Below, piece by piece: positions 26,288 to 35,564 of a stretch of 64,000 nt of DNA (positions are counted from its first letter, which is position 1; the number at the start of each line of letters is the position of its first letter). Position numbers and translations under genes: made by a program. Source of the DNA: Planctomycetota bacterium (GTDB lineage Bacteria > Planctomycetota > Planctomycetia > Gemmatales > Gemmataceae). The DNA lies in contig RFZJ01000007.1 in the NCBI GenBank assembly GCA_009920765.1, positions 23,820 to 87,819 on the forward strand, read 5' to 3'. A model generated the notes under the pieces. That model saw only the letters and a program-made list of their open reading frames with translations, did not search any database and was not told where the DNA came from.

Positions 26288-26731
26288 ATGCTGGAGATAG
26301 TTGTCACAAGGCAGGTAAAAATATCTGGTTTTACTAACAAGAAAATTATTGAGTTGGCCAAAGTTATTCTTTTAAAAGAAGGAATTAAAAAAGCCCTGAT
26401 CAGCGTTGCATTACTTGATGACAAGGATATTCATGCTGCAAATAAAAAGTTTTTGGATCACGATGAACCCACAGATGTGATTACTTTTCCTCTTGATCAA
26501 GCCAAGAACAAATTGACGGGGGAGATTCTTATCGGGGTGGGGGTTGCTCGCAGGCATGCAAAAAATGCCAGGCTTCTTCTTGAGCATGAACTTACGCTTT
26601 ATTTGATTCATGGATTGCTTCACTTGTGCGGGTTCGATGATTTGAATCCTGTGGCAAGGAAAAAAATGCGTAAGCGTGAGAGGTTCCATCTTTCTAGATT
26701 GGGTCTGCCTGATATTGCCCCTTTACAATAA
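26288..26731 (+). CDS. ybeY: Endoribonuclease YbeY
   Basis: A zinc-dependent single-strand endoribonuclease needed for rRNA maturation and ribosome quality control. The 147 residues are the normal length. The diagnostic metal motif Hx3Hx5H is seen as HGLLHLCGFDD near residues 112-122, with the preceding DVITFPL and GEILIGVGVA strands also characteristic. A GGGGAAAG ribosome-binding site precedes the ATG. It is followed 14 bases later by recO, so the two are likely co-transcribed. Confidence 0.92.
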   Translation: MLEIVVTRQVKISGFTNKKIIELAKVILLKEGIKKALISVALLDDKDIHAANKKFLDHDEPTDVITFPLDQAKNKLTGEILIGVGVARRHAKNARLLLEHELTLYLIHGLLHLCGFDDLNPVARKKMRKRERFHLSRLGLPDIAPLQ

Positions 26732-26745
26732 CCTTTGAGGTTTTT

Positions 26746-27531
26746 TTGTCTCTCGAAAAGACAGAATCTTTGGTTTTACGGACAGTCGATTGGAGTGAAA
26801 CCAGTCGTATTTCAACATTGTGGACAAAAAAGTTTGGAAAAGTAAGGGCTTTGGCTAAAGGTGGTAGAAGGCTGAAGTCTTCATTTGAGAACGCACTTGA
26901 CTTGCTTACCCATTGCAGTATTGTTCTTCTCCGTAAAACTTCTGGTTCATTAGATCTGCTAACTGAGGCGCAAGTTTTGCATGGGTTTTCAGGATTGAGA
27001 AAAGATCTGAATGCGTTGCATGCTTCTTATTATCTTGCAGAGTTGTTATCTGAATGGACAGAGGATTATGATCCTAACCCGGTAATTTTTGAGCAGGCCC
27101 TACTTGCATTGACTACTTGGAGTGAATTGGGTGACGGCAAAGATTATGGAGGCCGGGATGAGAGGCAAGGAAAGATAGCTGCGGTACTTTTTCGCTTCGA
27201 GTTTATTTTGCTTTTAGAATTGGGCTTCCGTCCTGAGTTAAAAATGTGTACGGGCTGTTCTGGAGTGATTGATGAATTTCAAAAGGTTTTTAGTCCTGCT
27301 GGAGGCGGCGTAAAATGTCGGGATTGTTCCCTTGCAGACAGGACTTGCTTCAAAATCTCAAGCGAAAGCTTGCAGGTTCTTATTTCTTTGGAAGGTATTT
27401 CGATGGAAAAACTGCAAATCATTCCAGTGCAGATCAGAAAAGAACTCAGGAAAATTTTCGGCCGCTACATCACTTATTTAATGGGCAGAAGACCGAAACT
27501 GCTAACCTATCTGGAGGCAGGATGTATTTAA
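26746..27531 (+). CDS. recO: DNA repair protein RecO
   Basis: Recombination mediator that helps load RecA at single-strand gaps in the RecFOR pathway. It has an N-terminal OB fold (residues 1-80, SLVLRTVDWSETSRIST) and a helical C-terminal part. A zinc cluster at about 168-193 has two CxxC pairs (CTGC and CRDC). At 261 residues it is normal length. It starts with TTG at 26746, preceded by GAGG at good spacing; no ATG is available nearby. Its last 10 bases overlap the start of the BamD-like lipoprotein gene. Confidence 0.92.
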   Translation: MSLEKTESLVLRTVDWSETSRISTLWTKKFGKVRALAKGGRRLKSSFENALDLLTHCSIVLLRKTSGSLDLLTEAQVLHGFSGLRKDLNALHASYYLAELLSEWTEDYDPNPVIFEQALLALTTWSELGDGKDYGGRDERQGKIAAVLFRFEFILLLELGFRPELKMCTGCSGVIDEFQKVFSPAGGGVKCRDCSLADRTCFKISSESLQVLISLEGISMEKLQIIPVQIRKELRKIFGRYITYLMGRRPKLLTYLEAGCI

Positions 27532-28844
27532 ATTTAATTGGAAAAATTGAATCTTCCAAGAGCATGTTGACATCTAAATTAGCTGGATTACTCTTTCCGG
27601 GCTTCTTCCTGCTTGCATCTACCGGCTGTGTAACAGATGGGATTCCATTGATTGGATTACCCGGAGCACCTCCTCCTCCAAAAGAAAGTTTTGTACTTGG
27701 GGTAGATGGTGGGGTTTTAGATAAACCTGTTGATCCGTCTAGTCCTGAAGGAAAGCTTGCTGGAGCGAAGGAACTTTTCAGAAACAAAGAATACAGCAAG
27801 GCGGAAAAAATATTCCACAGGCTTTCAGATGATAAAAAAAATCCGCTCACTGCTGAAGAAGGTACTTATTACGAGGCGGAGTGTTTGCGACTTCAGGGTT
27901 ATTATCCCAAGGCTGCTGATACCTATGTTAAATTGCTAAAGAACTTTGAAAGAACAGCTTTTAGGGAACAAGCTGTTCAGCATATGTATGATATTGCAAA
28001 TTATTGGCTTGATGATACCCGCGAACAAATGCGTGAAACCAAGGAGTATCGCGAAGGCAAGCGTTGGTTTGTTTCTCCAAGGTTTATCAGTTTTGATAAG
28101 ACCAAACCTTTGATTGATCGCGAAGGGCGTGCAATCGAAAAATTAGAGCAAGTTCGGTGGAATGATATTTCCGGCCCTCTTGCAGATAAAGCTCTTTTCC
28201 TTGCTGGTAGCGTTAAATTCTTTAATGAAGATTATCGTGAGGCTGATCATTATTTTACCCAGCTAGTTGAACGGCATTCGAATAGTGAGCTCGCACCCCA
28301 AGCGGTTGAACTTGCCATTATTTCTAAACATATGAGCACAGGTGGTTCAGATTACGATGGCCGCAAGGTGGCTGAAGCACGACAAATGGTGCATTCGGCT
28401 TTGCAGAATTTTCCTGTGTTGGCAGAGAAGAAAAAGGATTTTCTTTCGCGGCAGCTAGTGGGTATTACTTTTCAGCAAGCTGAAAAAGATTTCAAGATGG
28501 CAGAGTTTTACAAGCGTACGGGGCATCCTGGATCTGCGTATTTTTATTACGAGTTGGTGCGTCGTAGATATCCAAATACCAAGTTTGCAGAAGAATCTGA
28601 AAAACGAATGGCAGAGCTAAAAACCAAGGCAGAGAAAGAGCATGGTTATCTTCCTGGTGGGCCAGATACGCCAATAGAGCAGCCATCTTTGGTTCCTGAA
28701 GTTGCACCCGCACCAAAACCACTTGATAAATCCCTTGAGGATGGTCCAGTTCCTGTTCAAACTCAGCAGGGGCTTCCTCCTCATCCGGATGCCAAGCCTG
28801 TGAAGGATACAAAGTCGGTTCCTATGCCTAAACCTCTGAATTAA
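27522..28844 (+). CDS. BamD-like tetratricopeptide lipoprotein
   Basis: A 440-residue outer-membrane lipoprotein. The ATG at 27522 has an excellent GGAGG site and is followed by a lipoprotein signal peptide ending LLASTGC; the frame is open further upstream inside recO but that part reads as shadow sequence. The body contains TPR-type helical pairs (AGAKELFRNKEYSKAEKIFH, YYEAECLRLQGYYPKAADTY, READHYFTQLVERHSNSELA) as in BamD/YfiO. It ends in a proline-rich tail. BamD helps insert beta-barrel proteins in the outer membrane. The family match is at the TPR/BamD level, and the exact role in this organism is inferred. The next gene encodes an LptE-like protein, an outer-membrane-biogenesis context. 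Confidence 0.78.
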   Translation: MYLNLIGKIESSKSMLTSKLAGLLFPGFFLLASTGCVTDGIPLIGLPGAPPPPKESFVLGVDGGVLDKPVDPSSPEGKLAGAKELFRNKEYSKAEKIFHRLSDDKKNPLTAEEGTYYEAECLRLQGYYPKAADTYVKLLKNFERTAFREQAVQHMYDIANYWLDDTREQMRETKEYREGKRWFVSPRFISFDKTKPLIDREGRAIEKLEQVRWNDISGPLADKALFLAGSVKFFNEDYREADHYFTQLVERHSNSELAPQAVELAIISKHMSTGGSDYDGRKVAEARQMVHSALQNFPVLAEKKKDFLSRQLVGITFQQAEKDFKMAEFYKRTGHPGSAYFYYELVRRRYPNTKFAEESEKRMAELKTKAEKEHGYLPGGPDTPIEQPSLVPEVAPAPKPLDKSLEDGPVPVQTQQGLPPHPDAKPVKDTKSVPMPKPLN

Positions 28845-29497
28845 TGGTGGTATCAATGAAAAAGCCAAATTCAGCATTTGAATCAAAATCTTTGCTTATG
28901 GTGTTGTTTGCCAGCTTGATTGGATTTGTTTGTCCTGCATGCATGCAGGATGGACATTTAAAAATCTTCAGGTACACCACTAAAACTAATTTCGATTCTA
29001 ACATTCGCACGGTTAGGGTTCCTTTGTTCAAGAATACTACTTTTACACCAGGTGGTGGTGCAGGGCAGAGCCTTGAAAATGAGCTTACCCTCGCGGTAAT
29101 TCGAGAAATTGAATCTAAGACTCCATATAAGGTGGTTAACGGCAATGCCCCAGCGGATACGGAATTGACCGGAAGTATCGTTAATTTTTCCAAGAATATT
29201 ATTAATCGCAATCAGCTTAATGAAATTCGAGAAGCCGAAACCAACCTTGCGGTTCAAATTATTTGGAAAGACCTTCGTACTGGCGAAATTCTGTCCCGAC
29301 CCAAGGCGGATCTAAATAAGGGAACCCCAGTTGCATTAGGTGGTGATCCCCATGTTCAGCCTGATACAACTCCCGTGCTGGTAACTTCCCTGACAAGTTT
29401 TATTCCTGAACTGGGACAATCGATTACCTCTGCAAGAAAAACAAATGTTGATTTACTCGCAACTCAAATTGTCGCTATGATGGAGACTCCTTGGTAA
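28844..29497 (+). CDS. LptE-like LPS-assembly lipoprotein
   Basis: A 217-residue exported protein resembling LptE, the plug of the LptD lipopolysaccharide translocon. A signal peptide (SLLMVLFASLIGFVCPACMQ) is followed by the typical pattern TVRVPLFKNTTF, LENELTLAVIREIESKTPYK, then DTELTGSIVNF and later NLAVQIIWKDLRTGEIL. Its ATG overlaps the stop of the BamD-like gene (TAATG), with a second in-frame ATG at 28856. The cysteine near the signal cleavage site is plausible but its lipobox is imperfect. The assignment is by family pattern. Confidence 0.7.
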   Translation: MVVSMKKPNSAFESKSLLMVLFASLIGFVCPACMQDGHLKIFRYTTKTNFDSNIRTVRVPLFKNTTFTPGGGAGQSLENELTLAVIREIESKTPYKVVNGNAPADTELTGSIVNFSKNIINRNQLNEIREAETNLAVQIIWKDLRTGEILSRPKADLNKGTPVALGGDPHVQPDTTPVLVTSLTSFIPELGQSITSARKTNVDLLATQIVAMMETPW

Positions 29498-29509
29498 TGG
29501 AGTCTTCGA

Positions 29510-30367
29510 ATGTTTTGGAAAGTTAAAGGCAAATTATTTGATCTCTCAGGCCGCCCGTTAGTCATGGGCATCCTTAATGTTACCCCAGATAGCTTTTCCG
29601 ATGGGGGGACGCATTTTACCATTGATTCTGCTGTTGATCATGCTTTGCGGATGGAAGATCAGGGGGCAGACATAATTGATATAGGTGGGGAATCTACCAG
29701 GCCGGGGGCAATTCCTGTTTCTCTTGAAGATGAAAAGGCCAGAGTTCTTCCTGTCGTTGAAAAGTTGGCAAGTAGGCTCAATGCTTGTATTTCAATTGAT
29801 ACGACTAAATGTTGTTTGGCCGAGGCCGCAATAGATCTTGGTGCGCATATCATCAATGATATTAGTGCCCTTACTTTTGATCCTGGAATGTTGGAATTGG
29901 CAGGAAAGAAAAACTGTGGTTGGATTATAATGCATATCAAGGGAACTCCTGCAAACATGCAGCAAAATCCCTGTTATGATGACGTTGTTTCGGAGGTTTC
30001 GAGTTTTTTAAGCCAGCGGTTTCAAATAATGGTTGACGCTGGAGTTGACCCCTTGGCGGTTAGCCTTGATCCTGGCATAGGCTTTGGAAAAACTTTTGAT
30101 CATAATCTTGAATTAATTACTGGGTATAACTCACTAAAAAAAATAGGGTTACCTGTTTGTCTTGGAGTTTCTCGGAAAAAGTTTCTTCAGACTTTATTAG
30201 GAAGAAAAATGGAAGAAAGGCTAGCGGGTACACTAGCGGTTTTGGCTTATTCATTACTGCATGATTCTGCCCAGATTTTCAGGGTGCATGATGTTATTCA
30301 AGCGAGAGATCTCGTGACAACAATCAAAGCTTTGGAATCTTTTACAATGAAGCAAAACTTATTTTAA
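29510..30367 (+). CDS. folP: Dihydropteroate synthase
   Basis: Joins p-aminobenzoate to the pterin diphosphate in folate synthesis; the target of sulfonamides. A TIM barrel of 285 residues with the signatures MGILNVTPDSFSDGG, DIGGESTRPGA, SIDTTK, HIINDISAL, and SLDPGIGFGKT. It starts 12 bases after the LptE-like gene and precedes cdaA, a folP-cdaA arrangement also found in some other phyla. No other folate genes are near. Confidence 0.94.
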   Translation: MFWKVKGKLFDLSGRPLVMGILNVTPDSFSDGGTHFTIDSAVDHALRMEDQGADIIDIGGESTRPGAIPVSLEDEKARVLPVVEKLASRLNACISIDTTKCCLAEAAIDLGAHIINDISALTFDPGMLELAGKKNCGWIIMHIKGTPANMQQNPCYDDVVSEVSSFLSQRFQIMVDAGVDPLAVSLDPGIGFGKTFDHNLELITGYNSLKKIGLPVCLGVSRKKFLQTLLGRKMEERLAGTLAVLAYSLLHDSAQIFRVHDVIQARDLVTTIKALESFTMKQNLF

Positions 30368-30393
30368 TTTTTTAGCCATGGAGAATCTTTACT

Positions 30394-31239
30394 TTGTATG
30401 AAAGAATCCTTCACACCTGGGAAATGCTTGACGCAAGAGCTATTGTACAAATAGCAATACTTGCTGTTGCTATTTTCTTCTTGCTCCAGTTTCTGGGGCG
30501 GAGTCGAGGCATGGGGGTGGTTCGTGCCTTTGGATTGGTGGTGGTTGGTATTTTTCTTTCTGCTCAGATTCTTGTAAGTATTTTTAACCTTACTGTCGTA
30601 GGTAGAATTCTTGATTATCTTTTAGCTACCATGCTGCTTGCATTGCTTGTTATTTTCCAGCCTGAATTAAGAAGAGGTTTGATGTGGTTGGGGAAATATG
30701 GTGTTTTGTACGCCATCACATCCTCTAGTAAACGTCCTATTGTTGATAAAATTTCAGACGCTGCTGGGGTTCTTGCTGGCCAATTTGTAGGTGCATTAAT
30801 TGCGATTCAGAGAGAGATACCCCTTACTGTTTATGTTGAGACAGGAACTCGAATTGATGCCGAAGTTTCTCCTCTTTTGATTCGTGCCATTTTTCAAAAA
30901 CAAAGTCCACTTCACGATGGTGCCATGATTGTAAGTAATGGCAGGATCGTTGCCGCTGGATGTCAGTTGCCTTTGTCCCCCATCGAGGTAAGTGCTAAAA
31001 ATCTGCATGGAATGAGGCACAGGGCGGCTTTGGGGACTAGTGAAGAAACAGATGCAATATTGCTTGTTGTTAGTGAAGAAACGGGCAGGATTACCCTAGC
31101 TTCAGCAGGGCAGTTAGAAGTGGTCCCAAGGGAAAATCTATCCCGAAGGTTGGCTGAATTGCTGGAGTCTAATTCTTCCCATGTGCCTACGGCCAAAGAA
31201 AAGATATCCAAAAACCATGAAGCAGACCGAGTTGCTTGA
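30394..31239 (+). CDS. cdaA: Diadenylate cyclase CdaA
   Basis: Makes the second messenger cyclic di-AMP from two ATP. Three N-terminal membrane helices (about residues 18-85: IVQIAILAVAIFFLLQFL, VVRAFGLVVVGIFLSAQILV, ILDYLLATMLLALLVIFQ) are followed by the DAC domain with the catalytic motifs HDGAMIV and MRHRAALG. At 281 residues it has CdaA length. It starts with TTG at 30394, with GGAG 10 bases upstream; the nearest ATG would remove the first residues before the first helix. The cdaR gene follows after 21 bases, the usual regulator pairing. Confidence 0.93.
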   Translation: MYERILHTWEMLDARAIVQIAILAVAIFFLLQFLGRSRGMGVVRAFGLVVVGIFLSAQILVSIFNLTVVGRILDYLLATMLLALLVIFQPELRRGLMWLGKYGVLYAITSSSKRPIVDKISDAAGVLAGQFVGALIAIQREIPLTVYVETGTRIDAEVSPLLIRAIFQKQSPLHDGAMIVSNGRIVAAGCQLPLSPIEVSAKNLHGMRHRAALGTSEETDAILLVVSEETGRITLASAGQLEVVPRENLSRRLAELLESNSSHVPTAKEKISKNHEADRVA

Positions 31240-31260
31240 GTAGTCCGGAGGTGCATTAAT

Positions 31261-32307
31261 ATGGACTTTAAAATTTTCTCCAATTGGATGAAGTTTAAAT
31301 GGGTTGATCGATTTAGCTCTCTTGCTGTGGCTTTTGCGCTGGCCTTGATGGCGTGGCTTTATGGTAGCAATCGTGATCAGGAAATTATTGAAAATGTAAC
31401 CGTCCCTGTAGTTGTTTCTTTGAATTCACTTCAGCAGGATAATTTTGTTCTTGATGTTGTATCGAATATGAAGGTGCATGTTTCTTTTTCCGGGTCACCT
31501 TTAAAAATTAGAGAATTACGACGGTCGCTTGAACACGATGAGTGTGTTTCCAAAATTGAATATAGTGTTACGGAAGATCGATTAGGGGAACACAAGTTTG
31601 GTGATAATGTTGTAATAACCGAAAGCGATATTCCTGTTCCTAAGGGTGTAAGGGCTAGGCTGGTTGATGGTAAAAATAAAATTCCGGTTACCGTTTACCG
31701 ATTGGGGGAGAAGTTAATTCCTGTTCGGTTGGAAAGTGGAATGGAAGGTTCGGCGTTTAGTCAGGTTGTAATCGAGCCTTCTTCTGTATTGGTAAAAGGG
31801 CCCATCGAAATATTGGAGCGGACTAAAACCATGCCCACCCATTTTACTTCAATTCCTTTCAGTCCTATGGCGTTCCAAAATAATGTTTTACAGTCGGTTC
31901 GAGTGGCGGTTGTCGAGGAACTTGAGGGGAAACCTGTTCGGGTATTGCCTGCCAAAGTTTTGGTTAGATCCATACCTGAGCCAAAAAAGATTTACGAGCT
32001 TTCTGATGTTTCGATTCGTTTTCTTTGCCCCTCTAATTTTGCATTTAAGCCAAGATTTACTGATGAAAGGTCTGCAAAATTAGATATTAAGATTCAGGGC
32101 CCGGTTTTAAATGATCTTCCTAAAATCCTTGCTTATATTGATCTTACCGCACGGCCTGGCACCCCTGGACTGAATGTGGAGTCTGTTAAATTGCAACTTC
32201 CTCGAGAATTTTTATTGTTGGAAGAGTTTGCACGGGAAAGAACCATAGAATTAATACCATTGGAGGCGGCTAAGAAAACTACAGTCCCTTTGGGAACGAC
32301 CCCCTAA
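31261..32307 (+). CDS. cdaR: CdaR/YbbR-domain membrane protein
   Basis: A 348-residue regulator paired with CdaA. One N-terminal membrane helix (RFSSLAVAFALALMAWLYGS) leads to an extracytoplasmic region with about three YbbR domains, seen as repeats of the pattern VPVVVSLNSLQQDNFVL / KVHVSFSG and VSVLVKGPIEIL-type strands (for example PSSVLVKGPIEILE). In Firmicutes the YbbR protein modulates CdaA activity. Linked to cdaA with 21 bases and an AGGTG-type site. Confidence 0.88.
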   Translation: MDFKIFSNWMKFKWVDRFSSLAVAFALALMAWLYGSNRDQEIIENVTVPVVVSLNSLQQDNFVLDVVSNMKVHVSFSGSPLKIRELRRSLEHDECVSKIEYSVTEDRLGEHKFGDNVVITESDIPVPKGVRARLVDGKNKIPVTVYRLGEKLIPVRLESGMEGSAFSQVVIEPSSVLVKGPIEILERTKTMPTHFTSIPFSPMAFQNNVLQSVRVAVVEELEGKPVRVLPAKVLVRSIPEPKKIYELSDVSIRFLCPSNFAFKPRFTDERSAKLDIKIQGPVLNDLPKILAYIDLTARPGTPGLNVESVKLQLPREFLLLEEFARERTIELIPLEAAKKTTVPLGTTP

Positions 32308-32332
32308 TGTAAATTTTAGATGGAATTGTTTG

Positions 32333-33592
32333 ATGGATATTAAAAGTTACGCCCAGGATATTGCTTTAAAAGCCAGAAGTGTGGCTGTACAACTTGCCAA
32401 CTTAAGTTCCCAGCGCAAGAACGATTGGCTTTTAGCTGCATCGAATCGCCTGTTAAATGCTTCGAATAGCATCATGGATGCAAACCAACTTGATCTTGCC
32501 AACGCAAAGAAATTTTCTCTTAGTGCTTCCCAGATTGATCGGCTCACTATCTCACCAAAAAGATTGGCAGCCATGGCTAATTCGATGGTCGAAATCGCCA
32601 CTCTTAAAGATCCCATTGGCAGGGTTCTCGAGGGGGGATTCCGACCTAATGGATTGCAGGTTCTTAAAGTCGGTGTTCCTTTGGGGGTTCTGTTTTTTAT
32701 TTATGAATCGAGACCTAATGTCTCCACTGATGCAGCCGCTCTTAGTTTTAAAAGTGGCAATGCGATTATATTGCGGGGTGGGAAAGAGGCATTAAATACC
32801 AACAAGATTCTTGTTGAAATCCTTCAAGCAGAACTCCTGAACTCCGGACTTCCTGTAGATGCCATTCAACTTGTTCAAATTCCTGATCGTGAAGTTGTGG
32901 GTGAGTTGCTGCTGAAATCAGATCTAATCGATCTTGTTATTCCACGAGGCGGGAAGGATCTAATCAAGCGGGTTTCCCTTGAGGCAACCATGCCCGTCAT
33001 GAAGCATTTTGACGGAAATTGCCATGTTTATGTTGAAGCCAGTGCGGATTTGGAAATGGCTACAAAAATTCTGGTAAATTCGAAATGCCAAAGGCCGGGG
33101 GTTTGCAATGCTGCTGAAAGCCTGCTCATTGACAAAAAAATTTCCCACCTCGCTTTGCCTGTTCTTTATAGGGCTTTGGTCGCCCATGGTGTTGAGGTGC
33201 GTGGCTGCGCCTTAAGTTGTTCTGTTGTGCCGGAATTGAAAAAAGCCTCTGAACAGGACTTTTTAGAGGAGTTTCTGGACCTGATTATTTCTGTTAAAAT
33301 AGTTGAAAATATTGACGATGCAATCAGGCATATTAATCAGTTCGGGTCAAAACATACCGATGTGATTGTTACCTCAAGTTTGGCCGCTTCCCAGCAATTT
33401 ACAAGGGAAATTGATTCTGCTGCGGTAATTGTCAATGCTAGTTCAAGGTTTAATGATGGCGGACAAATCGGTCTGGGAGCTGAGATAGGCATAAGCACTG
33501 ATAAATACCATGCGCGTGGGCCATGCGGATTAAATGAACTAACTTCGTATAAATATGTTATCATGGGAAACGGAAATATAAGGCAGGATTAA
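32333..33592 (+). CDS. proA: Glutamate-5-semialdehyde dehydrogenase
   Basis: Reduces gamma-glutamyl phosphate to glutamate semialdehyde in proline synthesis with NADPH. At 419 residues it has standard length. Key blocks are PLGVLFFIYESRPNV, SGNAIILRGGKEALNTN, VIPRGGKDLI, the HFDGNCHVYVEA strand, and the catalytic cysteine in CQRPGVCNAAESLL. GLGAEIGISTDKYHARGPCG lies near the end. The start is ATG at 32333 (a TTG precedes it). No proB is adjacent. It lies 25 bases after cdaR and could belong to that transcript. Confidence 0.93.
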   Translation: MDIKSYAQDIALKARSVAVQLANLSSQRKNDWLLAASNRLLNASNSIMDANQLDLANAKKFSLSASQIDRLTISPKRLAAMANSMVEIATLKDPIGRVLEGGFRPNGLQVLKVGVPLGVLFFIYESRPNVSTDAAALSFKSGNAIILRGGKEALNTNKILVEILQAELLNSGLPVDAIQLVQIPDREVVGELLLKSDLIDLVIPRGGKDLIKRVSLEATMPVMKHFDGNCHVYVEASADLEMATKILVNSKCQRPGVCNAAESLLIDKKISHLALPVLYRALVAHGVEVRGCALSCSVVPELKKASEQDFLEEFLDLIISVKIVENIDDAIRHINQFGSKHTDVIVTSSLAASQQFTREIDSAAVIVNASSRFNDGGQIGLGAEIGISTDKYHARGPCGLNELTSYKYVIMGNGNIRQD

Positions 33593-33629
33593 TTTTTACA
33601 TAGGCACCAAACCTTAGGCAGGAGAATTC

Positions 33630-35168
33630 ATGGACCCGATGTTAATCATGATAACCCTGTTTATGGTTGTGGCGGTATTATTTTTTGTGGTGTTAAACTT
33701 CCGTCGTGATGGCGAAAACCTTAAAGCTACCGGCCTTTCCCCTGTTTCCAGGCAACATCTTGAGATTTACCAAGGTCAGGAACTTCCCCTTTGGCTCATG
33801 GAAAAAACCAAGAATAAGATTAACAATTACCTAGAAAATGGCATGGTCATGCGAGTTGAGGCTATGCTAAGGCCAGGCTTGGATTATGTTGTTGTAGTGC
33901 GCTCCCTTTTGGAATTGGGTACGAATCAATCTTTTGAAATCCTTCAAAAAGCGTTTGGTAAAACACAATCCAAAGATCCGCTTGAAGATTTATGGTATGC
34001 CATTGATATAACCAACGCACTTCGGCAGGTGAATCGAGACAAGATTCTTCCTGAGATTGTCGCTTATCTTTGTCAGCGTAGAGAGTTGGCAATTGCACCT
34101 TTATTTGCTGCTGAAGTTGTCAGTTTTGATTCTTTTCCTGAATTGCTTAAATCTCCCATCCCCGAAGAAAGAAATCTTGCGGTTGTGGTTTTATCCCTTG
34201 CAATGGATGGGCTGCATTCTGGGATTTCGCTCGAAGTTTTTGCAGAAGCCAAAATTGGCAGTCTTTATGAGCTTGTATGGGAAAATCGCATTCAATACAA
34301 CTGTGCTGCGCTTGTAGTGCTTTTTCAAAATGGGATAAGGTTTTTAAGGCGTTATCATGGCATGAATGAGATTCTTGAGAGGGAGTTGCAAAATCCTGAA
34401 GATTTTCGTTGGCAAATTTCACGATTAGATGCCCTTGAATTGTCTGTGAAATCTTATCTTTCCAACGCCCAAACCGCATTGGTGAATCAACTCGAGAAAT
34501 CTGCCTGGAGTGAACACCCTGAAGTATTAAGGGCGCTTTATTCATTAAAATGCGCTCCTCCTGTTTCTGCTTGGGAATGGCTCGCAGATCCAGGCTACCC
34601 CTATAAATCTTTTGTCTGGGAATTATTTGCTTTTGAAAAGACAAATAAAGGGCGTGCTCTTGTAACAACTTACAAATCTGCTTTTAGGTTCAAAAATTTC
34701 AGTTGGCTTTATAGTAATTCCAAGTCAAAGAAGATGGAGAAAATTGCCCTTGCCAAGTGTCTTCGCCATCATCCGGGTAAGGATTCTGAAAATTGCCTAA
34801 TTGAACTAGCAAGCTGTGGCGATACTTCGATTGTTCAAGAAGCCTTGACAAGTTTAGGTTGGTGGGAACCGGTAAATCGGTTGGAAGTTCTCAAAACCCT
34901 TAATAAAATGCGAAATGATTCAAAAATTGAAATTAGTTTTGCTGCCACATCCGCACTTGCCAGATTGGGTGAACGAAAGTCACTGCAATCTCTAGCCAAA
35001 AATCTTCTTAGCGATGATCCGCTAACAATACATCAAACTATTCATACTATTTCCACTCAGGGAATATCTTTGCTTTGGCCAGAATTAGATCAGCTGGCAG
35101 ATTCCGCAGACACTGACGTTGCAATTCATGCAAGGGAAGCATTGGCACATTTAAGCGAAGATTTGTAA
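33630..35168 (+). CDS. Membrane-anchored HEAT-repeat protein
   Basis: A 512-residue protein of unknown function. A single N-terminal hydrophobic helix (LIMITLFMVVAVLFFVVLNF) anchors it, with the bulk on one side of the membrane. The C-terminal third shows HEAT-like helical repeats (AKCLRHHPGKDSENCLIELA, IVQEALTSLGWWEP, ISFAATSALARLGERKSL, LLWPELDQLADSADTDVAIH). A clear AGGAG site lies 6 bases before the ATG. Genes of this type are common in planctomycetes as protein-interaction scaffolds. It is 37 bases after proA. Confidence 0.65.
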   Translation: MDPMLIMITLFMVVAVLFFVVLNFRRDGENLKATGLSPVSRQHLEIYQGQELPLWLMEKTKNKINNYLENGMVMRVEAMLRPGLDYVVVVRSLLELGTNQSFEILQKAFGKTQSKDPLEDLWYAIDITNALRQVNRDKILPEIVAYLCQRRELAIAPLFAAEVVSFDSFPELLKSPIPEERNLAVVVLSLAMDGLHSGISLEVFAEAKIGSLYELVWENRIQYNCAALVVLFQNGIRFLRRYHGMNEILERELQNPEDFRWQISRLDALELSVKSYLSNAQTALVNQLEKSAWSEHPEVLRALYSLKCAPPVSAWEWLADPGYPYKSFVWELFAFEKTNKGRALVTTYKSAFRFKNFSWLYSNSKSKKMEKIALAKCLRHHPGKDSENCLIELASCGDTSIVQEALTSLGWWEPVNRLEVLKTLNKMRNDSKIEISFAATSALARLGERKSLQSLAKNLLSDDPLTIHQTIHTISTQGISLLWPELDQLADSADTDVAIHAREALAHLSEDL

Positions 35169-35212
35169 ATGGCATATTAATGGAGATGGTCAATTGGAAT
35201 TATTATTCTGTC

Positions 35213-35264
35213 AAAATCGTTACAATCCATCTTGCTTGCTTTTAATTAGCTAAAATCATTACAA
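35213..35264. repeat. Direct repeat upstream of small lipoprotein gene
   Basis: AAAATCGTTACAA (35213-35225) recurs as AAAATCATTACAA (35252-35264), 39 bases apart, 12 of 13 identical. It sits in the promoter region of the downstream lipoprotein gene, so a paired binding site is possible, but AT-richness lowers its significance. Confidence 0.35.
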
Positions 35265-35362
35265 AAAATTAATAATCTGCTTAAGGGTTGCCTCAAGAGT
35301 CCAATTCTTGTTGTAGATTTATTTGTCTAGTTAGCCGCATGGTTTTCGATTGCGAGGTTGCT

Positions 35363-35551
35363 ATGAAAATCTATATGAAAATGATTTTACCCTCTTTTAT
35401 TGCTGCAACGATCACTTTATTTGCATTAGGTTGTAAAGGTACTAGCGTTACAAATGCACCAAAGGACCCGGGAATGTCGGATCCTTTGTTGGTTTCACAA
35501 AAATTGGGTAATTCGCCTTTTTCAAATCCCACCTCAAGTGAAGGCAAGTAG
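35363..35551 (+). CDS. Small lipoprotein, unknown function
   Basis: 62 residues. The ATG at 35363 has GAGG 6 bases upstream. It begins MKIYMKMILPSFIAA and reaches a lipobox LFALGC, so it should be exported and lipid-modified at Cys24. The mature part is a short Ser/Pro/Asn-rich tail of about 39 residues with no recognisable domain. It converges on the WD40 gene with a 13-base gap. The frame continues upstream, but the extra 25 residues lack signal-peptide character. Confidence 0.6.
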   Translation: MKIYMKMILPSFIAATITLFALGCKGTSVTNAPKDPGMSDPLLVSQKLGNSPFSNPTSSEGK

Positions 35552-35564
35552 AAGGCTTGTTATT

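Noticed and set aside
27315..27521. N-terminal extension of the BamD-like protein inside recO
   Set aside because: The extension is out-of-frame recO sequence, whereas ATG 27522 has a strong ribosome-binding site and begins a lipoprotein signal peptide.
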